Assembly (NCBI GenBank): GCA_013322215.1
Contig: JAAMEZ010000036.1
Coordinates: 558,001-622,000, forward strand
Origin: Martinezella rhizogenes
GTDB taxonomy: Bacteria > Pseudomonadota > Alphaproteobacteria > Rhizobiales > Rhizobiaceae
Length of the DNA: 64,000 nt
Reading direction: 5' to 3'
In this document: one piece after another, positions 7,780-15,894 of the stretch
Layout: every line of letters starts with the position of its first letter
Position numbering within the stretch: the stretch's first letter is position 1
Notes under the pieces: model-generated
Database searches by the model: none
What the model saw: the letters and a program-made list of their open reading frames with translations, nothing else
What the model was told of the DNA's origin: nothing
Program-made: the position numbers and the translations under genes

Positions 7780-8496
7780 TTAAGCTGCGGTCCGGCCGAT
7801 GTGGATGCTGTGAACGCTCGCTCTCTTCTGTGCGACGAAATCCGTCAGCGCGGATGGAATGTCGACATGGGCGCTGCGCCGCGCAAGAATACGGAACCCT
7901 TTGGGAAGACAGGTGGCGATGCGGTCGATAATCGTCTCATAATCGACAATGAGCATCTCCCGACCGGCCATGAGGTCGAAGAGAAGGGGATCGGCGAGCA
8001 CGCGCTCATTTTCGCAGAACCAGTAGGAGGAAATTGTCAGATCGGGGAGGTAGCCGATCTGCGCCGGCAGATTTCTTTGCTCGAACTGGAAATCGCCGGG
8101 CAACCCCGCGGCAGCCATCAATTCTCTGGCGAGGGACAGCTGGTGTTCGGATAAATCCAGCCCCCGAAGCTCCAGCTCGGGATTGTCGGCGAGATAGGCA
8201 AAGGCAAGGCTGAAGGCGCCGGAGCCGCAGCCGAGATCGCATACCCTTCTATATCTGTGGACGGCGTCTTCAAGGCTGGTAAGCGCCTGCAGGCATTTCA
8301 GAGAGTTTCGCATACCGAATGCACGGGTGAAGGCATCGGCGGAAAGGTTATAGTCGAATATCTCGATCTGGCGCCGGCTTTCGACAGCATTGCGCAAAGC
8401 AATACTGTCGTTGCTTGGATGGTACAGGTGGTCACACCTTAGCAGGACCTCAGAAAATTCTTCGATATTTCGTGTCTGTACGGCCGCGTATGTCAT
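7780..8496 (-). CDS. Class I SAM-dependent methyltransferase
   Basis: A 238-residue protein when started at MTYAAVQTRN; a longer frame runs 58 codons upstream but reads like non-coding sequence. The Rossmann motif I, VCDLGCGSGAF, is near residues 85-95 and the acidic motif II (RGLDLSEHQ) near 110-118, as in class I methyltransferases. The substrate is unknown; the C-terminal half resembles no specific subfamily that I recognise. It lies 139 bp downstream of an Lrp/AsnC regulator on the same strand, which may control it. Confidence 0.72.
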   Translation of the reverse strand: MTYAAVQTRNIEEFSEVLLRCDHLYHPSNDSIALRNAVESRRQIEIFDYNLSADAFTRAFGMRNSLKCLQALTSLEDAVHRYRRVCDLGCGSGAFSLAFAYLADNPELELRGLDLSEHQLSLARELMAAAGLPGDFQFEQRNLPAQIGYLPDLTISSYWFCENERVLADPLLFDLMAGREMLIVDYETIIDRIATCLPKGFRILARRSAHVDIPSALTDFVAQKRASVHSIHIGRTAA

Positions 8497-8635
8497 GAAG
8501 CCTGTCCTCGCCAAGGGTGTAGTCTTTGGCGTGATTGGAAAGGCTGCATGCGCCGAAAGCAAGCCCTCAAAACTTGCCTTCGTCGGTCGATGGGGCAGGG
8601 CCGCGCAATTGCGATCATCGAACGTCGTCGCCACG

Positions 8636-9115
8636 TCAGCCGTGTGGCGGCAACACAGGAAATCCTTCAAAGGTCTTGAGCGTGTCGAGGACGATCGACG
8701 TCTTTACATGCTGAACCGATTCATGCGGCAGCAGGACATCGTTGACGAAACGGGAGAGATCGGTAAGCCCGCGGGTGGCGACCTTCAGGTGATAGTCCAT
8801 TTCGCCTGTCAGCGCATAGGCTTCCAGCACCTCCGGCAGCCCGTTGATGAGCTGGGAGAACCGGCGGGCATTGTCTCTGTTGTGGGTGGCAAGCGTCACC
8901 GAAATGACCACGAGCATGTCCAGCCCCAGCTTCTGCCGGTCGAGATTGGCTTGGTAGCTGCGGATATAGCCTTCCGCCTCCAGCCTCGTACGTCGCCTCG
9001 AGCACTGCGATGGCGAAAGTGCGATACGTTCGCCGAGCTCGTTGTTCGTCAATCTTCCGTCTTTCTGAAGCTCCTCCAACAGGCGCAGATCCAATTTGTC
9101 GAGCTGTTCATCCAT
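8636..9115 (-). CDS. Lrp/AsnC-family transcriptional regulator
   Basis: A 159-residue regulator. The N-terminal winged helix (residues 6-60) includes DLRLLEELQKDGRLTNNELG and the recognition helix SPSQCSRRRTRLEAEG. The C-terminal RAM/ligand-binding domain (about 70-150) includes the conserved LTGEMDYHLKV segment. Such proteins sense amino acids or related metabolites and usually autoregulate. It is divergent from the alkaline phosphatase gene across a 326-bp gap and upstream of a methyltransferase on its own strand. The target is not known. Confidence 0.9.
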   Translation of the reverse strand: MDEQLDKLDLRLLEELQKDGRLTNNELGERIALSPSQCSRRRTRLEAEGYIRSYQANLDRQKLGLDMLVVISVTLATHNRDNARRFSQLINGLPEVLEAYALTGEMDYHLKVATRGLTDLSRFVNDVLLPHESVQHVKTSIVLDTLKTFEGFPVLPPHG

Positions 9116-9441
9116 TGCGCAAAACTCTTACAATCCTCACGAATCCTGTACGAGTTTTGTCTTTTCCCCGGAGAGTTACAAGCTTCAAGGACGAATCTTC
9201 GGTCAAATCTTGCACAGTTGGATTCGATAATTTTCGACGCTTTTGGGCCGAACGAAACGGGAAGGGGCTGCACTGCCACCAGCGTTCGCGCCATCTTTTT
9301 AGATGCCGCACATACAATCAGTCTTCCTTAGCGTTTGCACCTTTGGAATTTCCGGTTGCAGAAAGTTGACTCCTTTTTACGTGATTGTCATCTGGCTTTT
9401 ATAAGTGGGAAGCGGGAAGCAACCAAACGCAGGGGGTAAAA
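9116..9441. other. Divergent promoter region between the Lrp regulator and alkaline phosphatase
   Basis: This gap has no gene. It must carry the promoters of both flanking genes. The right end contains the PHO-box-like site described separately; the middle has AT-rich patches but no single strong palindrome for Lrp binding was seen. Confidence 0.5.
9385..9402 (+). promoter_or_regulatory. PHO-box-like site before alkaline phosphatase
   Basis: TTGTCAT, a 4-bp spacer (CTGG) and CTTTTAT match the PhoB consensus of two CTGTCAT repeats spaced by 4 bp at 11 of 14 positions. It lies 40 bp before the chosen start, a position suitable for activation by PhoB. The second half is degenerate, so this is a candidate only. 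Confidence 0.4.
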
Positions 9442-11196
9442 ATGCGTAAACTTCTTCTCGCCATGATGTCTGCGACCGTAATATCCGGCGCAGCCCATGC
9501 AGCGACAGTCTATCCGTTGGACCGGGCAACGGTACTTGCCGGCTCGCCCTTCGATTTCAAGGTGGAATTCAGCAAGGTCGTGAAGCCGGAGGACGTCAAG
9601 GTCACCGTCAACGGCGAAAGCTACGATGCCGTTTTCGGCAAGGCTGCCGATTTCGTCGCGGAAGAAAAGGGCGCTGAGGACAAGGTTCTCGGATCGGCCC
9701 TGATCCTGCGCGGCATCAAGCTCGCAAAGCCTGGCCAGTACAAGGTCGAAGTTTCGGCCGGCGACGAGAAAAAGTCGGTCAACTGGGATGTCTATGGCAC
9801 GTCGGCGACGCCGAAGGCCAAGAACATCATCTTCCTGCTCGGCGACGGTCTCTCCGTTGCGCATCGCACCGGTGCCCGCATCATGTCCAAGGGCATGATC
9901 GAAGGTAAGGCCAACGGCCGCCTCGCCATGGACGATATCCCGCCGGTCGCTTTCATCGGCACGTCCTCGACCTCGGCCATCGCCACCGACAGCGCCAACA
10001 CCATGTCGGCCTACATGACCGGCCACAAGTCGGCCGTAAATGCACTCGGCGTCTATGCTGACCGCACGCCGGCGAGCCTGGACGATCCGAAGGTCGAAAC
10101 GATCGGTGAAGCCCTGCGCCGCACCGGCAAGAAGTCGCTCGGCATCGTCACCACGGCCGAAGTCGAAGATGCAACGCCGGCCGCACTCGTCTCCCACACG
10201 CGCAAGCGCGGCGACAAGGCTGAGATTGTCGGCATGATGTACGACGTCAAGCCGGATGTCCTGCTCGGTGGCGGCTCGGCCTATTTCCTGGCGAAAAGCG
10301 TTCCCGGCTCCAAGCGCAAGGACGACAAGGACTATATCGCGCTCTTCAAGGACGCCGGCTATGCCGTTGCCACCGACAAGAGCGAACTGGCGACCGCTGC
10401 CGGCTCCAACCAGGACAAGCTGCTCGGTCTCTTCCACACCGGTAACCTCGACGTGACGCTCGATCGCGAATTCCTCAAGAAGGGCACCGTCGACAAGTTC
10501 CCGAACCAGCCGGGCCTCGTCGATATGACCAAGGTTGCGCTCGACAAGCTCGCCAAGAACCCGGAAGGCTTCTTCCTGGTGGTCGAGGGTGCCTCCATCG
10601 ACAAGATGAGCCATCCGCTCGATTGGGATCGTGCCTTGGTCGATACCATCGAGTTCGACAAGGCCGTTGCCGTTGCCCGCGAGTTCCAGGAAAAGAACCC
10701 GGATACGCTGATCGTTGTTACCGGCGACCATACCCATGGCGTCTCGATCATCGGCACGGTTGACGATAACAAGCCCGGTACGGAAATGCGCGAAAAGGTC
10801 GGCACCTACGCCGCTGCCGGCTTCCCGAACTACGAAGACAAGGATGGCGATGGCTATCCGGATCGCGTCGACGTTTCGCGTCGTCTGTTCATGGCCGCCA
10901 ACAACGGCCCTGACCACTACGAAACCTTCCGTCCGAAGCTCGATGGTCCTTTCGTTCCGGCAATCCAGAACGAGAAGAAGGAATATGTTGCCAACGAAGC
11001 CTACAAGGACGTGCCCGGTGCCGTCTTCGTGCAGGGCAATATCCCGAAGGACGAGGATAGTGGTGTCCACGCTGTAGACGATATCGTTCTGCAGGCTGCC
11101 GGTCCTGGTGCCGAAGGCTTCCGCGGTTACATGGAACAGAGCGACGTCTACCGCGTGCTGGCCGATACCTTCGCGCTCGGCACCGAAAAGATGTAA
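9442..11196 (+). CDS. Periplasmic alkaline phosphatase
   Basis: A 584-residue exported phosphomonoesterase. The start at MRKLLLAMMS has a strong AGGGGG site 6 nt upstream; the signal peptide ends at AHA (residue 20). An Ig-like N-terminal domain (21-120) precedes the alkaline phosphatase domain. Visible catalytic elements are the metal-ligand motif FLLGDGLS (Asp135), the nucleophile in ATDSANTMSA (Ser184) and the late ligand motif VTGDHTHG. An EF-hand-like loop, DKDGDGYPDRVD, near residue 467 suggests a bound calcium ion. The enzyme family uses zinc and magnesium. It is a single gene ended by a strong terminator. Confidence 0.9.
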   Translation: MRKLLLAMMSATVISGAAHAATVYPLDRATVLAGSPFDFKVEFSKVVKPEDVKVTVNGESYDAVFGKAADFVAEEKGAEDKVLGSALILRGIKLAKPGQYKVEVSAGDEKKSVNWDVYGTSATPKAKNIIFLLGDGLSVAHRTGARIMSKGMIEGKANGRLAMDDIPPVAFIGTSSTSAIATDSANTMSAYMTGHKSAVNALGVYADRTPASLDDPKVETIGEALRRTGKKSLGIVTTAEVEDATPAALVSHTRKRGDKAEIVGMMYDVKPDVLLGGGSAYFLAKSVPGSKRKDDKDYIALFKDAGYAVATDKSELATAAGSNQDKLLGLFHTGNLDVTLDREFLKKGTVDKFPNQPGLVDMTKVALDKLAKNPEGFFLVVEGASIDKMSHPLDWDRALVDTIEFDKAVAVAREFQEKNPDTLIVVTGDHTHGVSIIGTVDDNKPGTEMREKVGTYAAAGFPNYEDKDGDGYPDRVDVSRRLFMAANNGPDHYETFRPKLDGPFVPAIQNEKKEYVANEAYKDVPGAVFVQGNIPKDEDSGVHAVDDIVLQAAGPGAEGFRGYMEQSDVYRVLADTFALGTEKM

Positions 11197-11220
11197 GTTC
11201 TTGCGGACCATGTGAATATG

Positions 11221-11250
11221 GACAGGCGGCGTCAACGCCGCCTGTCTCTT
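11221..11250 (+). terminator. Intrinsic terminator after alkaline phosphatase
   Basis: A perfect 11-bp stem, GACAGGCGGCG/CGCCGCCTGTC, with a TCAA loop is followed by the T-rich tail TCTTCATCTTT. It lies 24 bp after the stop codon and separates the phosphatase from the next operon. Confidence 0.85.
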
Positions 11251-11270
11251 CATCTTTCATGGGGTATGCG

Positions 11271-11747
11271 ATGTCCGGGGACAAGATCGCCACCATCAAT
11301 CGTCGGAGCTTTTTGGCTGCTGCCGCGGCTTTGCCTGTCATAGGCCCTGTCATGGGCATTGCGACACGCGCAGGCGCCTCCGAAAAGTTAGGCTTCGGCG
11401 AGCTCTACAAGAGTTTCGGCCCGCTTGGGCTGGAATTTTCTGACAAGGTAAAACAGCTGAGCGGCAAGGAAGTCGCCATAAACGGCTTCATGGCGCCGCC
11501 CTTGAAGGCGGAGGCCGCTTTCTTCGTGCTCACGGAAATCCCGATGTCGCTCTGCCCGTTCTGCTCTTCCGATGCCGACTGGCCCGACAATATCCTGGTC
11601 GTCTATCTCTCCTCCAAGCAGACATTCGTGCAGTACAACGCGCCGATCATGGCACGCGGCATGCTGGAACATGGTTCGTGGACGGACCCGGAAACCGGCT
11701 TCATCAGCCAATTGCGTCTCAGGGACGCCTCGTTCAGGACTGTCTGA
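11271..11747 (+). CDS. Tat-exported DUF3299-like protein
   Basis: A 158-residue protein with a twin-arginine signal (INRRSFLAAAAALPVIG). The start at MSGDK is preferred because GGGG precedes it by 8-9 nt, whereas the in-frame ATG 12 nt earlier has no ribosome site. The mature part has VAINGFMAPPL and a CPFC pair (IPMSLCPFCSSDADWPDNILVVY), resembling DUF3299 proteins. It is followed 5 bp later by an ABC ATPase and then an FtsX-type permease, a set I associate with zinc-starvation operons of other proteobacteria. The two cysteines may bind metal or be redox-active; function unproven. Confidence 0.68.
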   Translation: MSGDKIATINRRSFLAAAAALPVIGPVMGIATRAGASEKLGFGELYKSFGPLGLEFSDKVKQLSGKEVAINGFMAPPLKAEAAFFVLTEIPMSLCPFCSSDADWPDNILVVYLSSKQTFVQYNAPIMARGMLEHGSWTDPETGFISQLRLRDASFRTV

Positions 11748-11752
11748 TCCTC

Positions 11753-12439
11753 ATGCTCGCTCTCGATGTTTCCAGCCTGAAGATGCAGTTTCCGGGTCTG
11801 GCCGCGCCGGTTCTCTCCATTGATCGGCTTCATTTGCCGGCAGGCGGCCGACTTGCGATCACGGGTGCGTCCGGTTCAGGCAAGAGCACCTTCGTCAATG
11901 CCATTACCGGGTTGGAAGATGTCAGGGATGGCAGCGTGTCCTGGAGCGGGACGGAGATCACGCGCCTCTCCGCCGGCCGTCGCGACGCCTTTCGCGCGCG
12001 CAATATCGGTCTCGTCATGCAGGATTTTCATCTGTTTCCCGGCCTGTCCGCCTTCGAGAATGTCGTGTTGCCGATCAAGCTGACACGGCGCCTTGCGGCC
12101 CAAGAACGCGAGCGTGCGTTTTACCTGCTCTCCGTGACCGGTATCGCCCGGCCGCAGCAGAAGATCGAAACCTTGTCGCGCGGCGAAATGCAGCGCGTTG
12201 CCGTTGCGCGCGCATTGCTATCGCGCCCCGGCGTCATCGTCGCCGACGAGCCGACGGCGAGCCTCGATCGCCAGGCGGGTGGTGAGGTTGCGGAACTCCT
12301 GTTGCAATTGTCGGCAGAAGAAGGGACGACGCTTATCGTGGTTACGCATGATGCGGCGCTCGCCGAGCGTCTTGGCCGCCGCATCAATCTGGCGAGCGGA
12401 CGCATCGAAGAAGACAGCCAAGAGGTTGCCGCGCAATGA
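11753..12439 (+). CDS. ABC transporter ATP-binding protein (LolD/MacB type)
   Basis: A 228-residue ATPase. Walker A is GASGSGKST near residues 39-47, the signature is LSRGEMQRVAVARAL, and Walker B is VIVADEPTASLD. Sequence style and pairing with an FtsX-fold permease place it in the LolD/MacB/FtsE group, whose members drive mechanotransmission or extraction across the envelope rather than import. The start MLALDV is chosen because it lies 5 bp after the previous stop; longer in-frame starts would overlap that gene. It overlaps the permease start by the ATGA tetranucleotide, showing tight coupling. Confidence 0.88.
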   Translation: MLALDVSSLKMQFPGLAAPVLSIDRLHLPAGGRLAITGASGSGKSTFVNAITGLEDVRDGSVSWSGTEITRLSAGRRDAFRARNIGLVMQDFHLFPGLSAFENVVLPIKLTRRLAAQERERAFYLLSVTGIARPQQKIETLSRGEMQRVAVARALLSRPGVIVADEPTASLDRQAGGEVAELLLQLSAEEGTTLIVVTHDAALAERLGRRINLASGRIEEDSQEVAAQ

Positions 12440-13719
12440 TTACCTTCATCCTTGCCGACCTCAGGCGTTTCTGGAGTGGAGCGCTGGCCGTCGTGGTGTT
12501 GATCGCCTTGTCGGTCGCGTTGAGCGTGACGGTGACGCTGCAGGAGCGGGCGGTCCGCCTCGGCAGTGCGCGCGCTGCGGAGAAATTCGATCTGCTTGTC
12601 GGCGCTGCCGGCAGCGAGACGCAACTGGCGCTTTCCGCGGTCTTCCTACAGCCGGCGCCACTGCCGCTGATGGAGGGCGCCGTCCTTTCCCGCTTGACCA
12701 ACGATCCGCGTGTCGAACTGGCGGCACCCGTCGGCTTTGGCGATTCCGCTTACGGCCATCCGATCGTCGGCACGACCACGAGCCTGATCTCATCCCTTTC
12801 GCCATCGCTCTCGCAGGGGGTGATGTTCTCGCGCCTCGGTGAAGCAGTGGTCGGCTCCGATGTCGCCTTGTCGGCCGGTGCCGAGATCAAGCCGATGCAT
12901 GGAACAGCTGAAACCGGCGGCGAAACCCATACGGCGATTGCCTATAAGGTCACCGGCCGCATGGCGCCGACCGGCACGGCCTGGGATCGGGCGATCCTCG
13001 TGCCGATCCGCGCCGTCTGGCAGCTGCACGGCATGCATGGCGAGGACCATCAGGATCATGATGCCGAGGAGGCGGATGCGCATGGCGCAGCCAGCCCAGA
13101 ACAGGATCATCATGAAGACCATGACCACGAGCATGGCCACGTCGATGCGGATGCGCCGCTCGATGAGCAATTCGACGTGCAGACGCCTGGCGTTCCGGCC
13201 GTTCTCGTCAAGCCGAAGACAATTGCCGATGCATACCGCCTCAGGCAGGAATATCGCACCGGCACGACGCTCGGCGTCTTTCCGGCGGAGGTGTTGACCA
13301 GGCTCTATGCGACGCTCGGCGATGCCCGCAGCCTGCTTCTGGCGATTGCGCTCGGCACGCAGGCGATCGTGATTGCCGCGATCGTGCTGGTAACCATCAT
13401 GCATGTCGGTTCGCGACGCCGGCAGATCGGCGCCCTGCGGGCGCTTGGAACACCGGTCCGCTCGATCGTCACGCTCGTCTGGGGCGAACTCTTCGTCCTG
13501 TTCGCCGCCGGCATCCTGCTTGGCATCGTGCTCGGCTATGCCGCAGCATTGGTCATCTCCGCCAGGCTGGCGGCATCGACCGCCGTTCGTTTGCCCGTCG
13601 GCTTTTCCTTCGATGATCTCTGGCTCGTTGGCGGCTTTGCGGCGGTTGCCGCGATCATCTCCATCGTGCCGGCCTTCAGTGCGTTACGCTCCAGCCCGGC
13701 GGCGGCGCTGCGCGCCTGA
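12436..13719 (+). CDS. FtsX-type ABC permease with histidine-rich periplasmic loop
   Basis: A 427-residue permease with one N-terminal membrane helix (about 13-36), a long extracytoplasmic domain (about 40-295) and three C-terminal helices (about 300-325, 350-378, 395-420), the FtsX/MacB/LolE topology. A metal-binding-like insert at residues 198-235 carries 11 histidines among Asp and Glu. This points to zinc or a similar metal sensed or handled in the periplasm. With the ATPase and DUF3299-like protein it forms a three-gene operon. The transported substrate is unknown; the metal link is inference from the insert and the gene set. Confidence 0.85.
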   Translation: MITFILADLRRFWSGALAVVVLIALSVALSVTVTLQERAVRLGSARAAEKFDLLVGAAGSETQLALSAVFLQPAPLPLMEGAVLSRLTNDPRVELAAPVGFGDSAYGHPIVGTTTSLISSLSPSLSQGVMFSRLGEAVVGSDVALSAGAEIKPMHGTAETGGETHTAIAYKVTGRMAPTGTAWDRAILVPIRAVWQLHGMHGEDHQDHDAEEADAHGAASPEQDHHEDHDHEHGHVDADAPLDEQFDVQTPGVPAVLVKPKTIADAYRLRQEYRTGTTLGVFPAEVLTRLYATLGDARSLLLAIALGTQAIVIAAIVLVTIMHVGSRRRQIGALRALGTPVRSIVTLVWGELFVLFAAGILLGIVLGYAAALVISARLAASTAVRLPVGFSFDDLWLVGGFAAVAAIISIVPAFSALRSSPAAALRA

Positions 13720-13898
13720 CGCTTAGCTGGCAGAAGCAAGCAAACTATCGCGGGCTTTGGCCGTTGGATCGACGACGGGCCACCGACAAGTTCGTCCGTT
13801 AGCGCGGGCTTTTGCTCGCAAAAGACGAGATAAAACTGGATTGCAAAACTCCTCTTTATTGACTAAGCCATGTCGCGTGTCTGATGGAGGATCCCGTA

Positions 13899-14867
13899 AT
13901 GGCGAACAGCGCACGTAAAATCGCTTCTGTTTTTGGTCTGCTCGCCGTTCTGGCTGCAAGTTCGGCCTTGGCGGAAGATACGAAAACCGTTTCCGTGATG
14001 GATGATCGTGGCGTCAAGGTCGATGTGCCCGTCCAGCCGAAGCGGATTGCCGCAATCTCCTATTTTGCCGACGACGTCGCGCTCGCCCTGGGCATCAAGC
14101 CAGTCGCCAGCACCTATATGACAGCGGGCCGGCAGCCGGATTTCCTTCTCGGCCTGACCGCGCAGATGGCGCAGATCGGCCAGCGCGCCAAGCCCAATTT
14201 GGAGCTGCTGTCGCAGGCCAAGCCCGATCTCATTGTGGCTATCCGCCGTTACACGGTCGGTAACGCGCCGCAGCTGGAAAAGATCGCGCCCTACCTCGCC
14301 TACAACATGGAGCTCTTGACCGAGAGCGACAAGGAAATCGCCGAATTCTCGAAGATCCTCGGCAAGCCTGAACGCGGCCTGCAGCTCAACGCCGATTTCC
14401 ACAAGCACCTCGACGAGATCGCGGCCAAGGCGCCGAAGAACGTCCATCCGCGCTTTGCGATCATGTGGGGCGGCGCGACGCCCTTTGCCTTCCATACCGA
14501 AAATACCGCAGCCTCGATCGTTGCCGCCACCGGCGGCGACAATATCGCCGGACCGAAGACGGCAGGTGGCCCCTTCGGCATTGATATGAGCCTGGAAACC
14601 ATGCTGGAGAAGGACCCGGAGGTCCTGTTCATCTATGATTCCGGGCCGGACCGGCCGCAGGAAAGCAATCCGATCTGGCAGGAATTGACCGCCGTCAAGA
14701 ACAAGCGGGTATTCTACGTTGGGGATCAGTGGGTCGAAACCAATGGCCCGATCGCGCGCGAAATCGTGCTGCGCGAGGCGGCCCATTATCTCTACCCAGA
14801 TGCTTTCCCGGCCGTCGATGTGAGGGCGGAAGCCGCCAAGATCATTCCCGCCGATATTCAGAAGTAA
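13899..14867 (+). CDS. FecB-type periplasmic metal-chelate binding protein
   Basis: A 322-residue substrate-binding protein, started at MANSARK with GGAGG 9 nt upstream; the signal peptide ends near ALAED. The mature protein has the type III binding-protein layout of siderophore/heme/cobalamin systems, beginning VSVMDDRGVKVDVPVQPKRIAA and including the YTVGNAPQLEKIAPYLAYN segment. It captures a ferric siderophore or related chelate for the permeases encoded next. It is the first gene of a FecBCDE-like operon. No siderophore synthesis gene or TonB receptor is in the window, so the ligand cannot be named. Confidence 0.85.
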   Translation: MANSARKIASVFGLLAVLAASSALAEDTKTVSVMDDRGVKVDVPVQPKRIAAISYFADDVALALGIKPVASTYMTAGRQPDFLLGLTAQMAQIGQRAKPNLELLSQAKPDLIVAIRRYTVGNAPQLEKIAPYLAYNMELLTESDKEIAEFSKILGKPERGLQLNADFHKHLDEIAAKAPKNVHPRFAIMWGGATPFAFHTENTAASIVAATGGDNIAGPKTAGGPFGIDMSLETMLEKDPEVLFIYDSGPDRPQESNPIWQELTAVKNKRVFYVGDQWVETNGPIAREIVLREAAHYLYPDAFPAVDVRAEAAKIIPADIQK

Positions 14868-14868
14868 G

Positions 14869-15894
14869 ATGCTTCGGGCCGTGGCCACGATGGATGCGCG
14901 CAAATCACTGGCGGTGATCGCACTCCTCGTTGCCGCGACCCTGCTGGTCGTCTTCATCGGCTTGCTGCCCGGCGCAAAGGTCTTGACGATCACGGACGCG
15001 GCCCGCGCCCTCTTCTCACCGGACGGCAAGGTCAATTCCATCCTTGTCTGGACGCTGCGACTACCGCGAAGTCTTGCAGCGGCGCTCGCCGGTGCCGGGC
15101 TCGCGATCTCCGGCTATCTCCTGCAGACCTTGACGCGAAACCCGCTCGCCGATCCTGGAATTACCGGCGTCACCGCCGGCGCGATCACGCCGATCGTCTG
15201 CTGTTTCGTTTTCATCCCCTGGCTTTCCTCCACGTATTATCCCTTCGTCGGTCTTGCGGGCGGCCTTGCAGCCGCGGCCGTCACCTTCTGGGTCTCGAAA
15301 GGCGGGCAGGGGCGGCCGTTGCATCTGGCGCTCGGCGGCGTCAGCATCTCGCTGTTTCTCGGTGCAATCACGATTTACGTGCTGCTTTTGACCGGGCCGC
15401 AATCGACATCGCTTCTGTTCTGGCTCTCCGGCGGCTTTCAGGGACGCTCCTGGCCGCATCTTGGCTATATGCTCCCCTGGGTCGTCATCGGCGTTGGGGG
15501 CGCGTTGGCACTGCATCGTGTGATCGGCATGTTCGCGCTCAGCGATCATGCTGCCGCCGGCATGGGTGTGCAGCTCACTCTTTGGAAGCCGGTGCTGCTC
15601 GTGCTCGGCATCTGTCCCGTCGCCGGTGTTGCACCGGTTGCCGGGCCTGTCGCCTTCGTCGGGCTTTCGGCGCCGCATATCGCGCGTATGCTGAAGCCGC
15701 GCGGTGCTGCATGGGAAATCGCGCTTTGCGCCGCCATTGGAGCGCTGATCGTGACGGTCGCCGACCTCGTCGCCCGCACGGTTGCCATCCCGAAGGAACT
15801 TCCCGTCGGCATCATCACCGCATTGATCGGCGGGCCGGTCTTTATTTACCTCATCCAACGCGGCCGCCTGCAATTCAGGGGTCATGGCCCATGA
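14869..15894 (+). CDS. FecCD-family ABC permease 1
   Basis: A 341-residue permease with about ten membrane segments typical of BtuC/FecCD transporters. Family landmarks are RLPRSLAAALAGAGLAISGYLLQTLTRNPLADPGITG near residues 63-100 (loop after the second helix) and GPVAFVGLSAPHIAR near 260. It starts one base after the binding-protein stop and ends overlapping the second permease by ATGA, so the three are translated together. It forms half of the heterodimeric channel for chelate import. Confidence 0.9.
   Translation: MLRAVATMDARKSLAVIALLVAATLLVVFIGLLPGAKVLTITDAARALFSPDGKVNSILVWTLRLPRSLAAALAGAGLAISGYLLQTLTRNPLADPGITGVTAGAITPIVCCFVFIPWLSSTYYPFVGLAGGLAAAAVTFWVSKGGQGRPLHLALGGVSISLFLGAITIYVLLLTGPQSTSLLFWLSGGFQGRSWPHLGYMLPWVVIGVGGALALHRVIGMFALSDHAAAGMGVQLTLWKPVLLVLGICPVAGVAPVAGPVAFVGLSAPHIARMLKPRGAAWEIALCAAIGALIVTVADLVARTVAIPKELPVGIITALIGGPVFIYLIQRGRLQFRGHGP

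Noticed and set aside
9388-11253. Long open frame (621 codons) on the minus strand opposite alkaline phosphatase
   Set aside because: It mirrors the phosphatase coding frame in high-GC DNA, has an odd His/Arg/Val-rich composition and no motif; the plus-strand gene is unmistakable.
13720-13898. RirA, Irr or Fur-type iron box before the FecBCDE operon
   Set aside because: No sequence close to the iron-box or ICE-box consensus was found by eye.
13863-15041. 392-codon minus-strand open frame opposite the FecB-type gene
   Set aside because: Antisense shadow; the plus strand shows signal peptide, ribosome site and family motifs.
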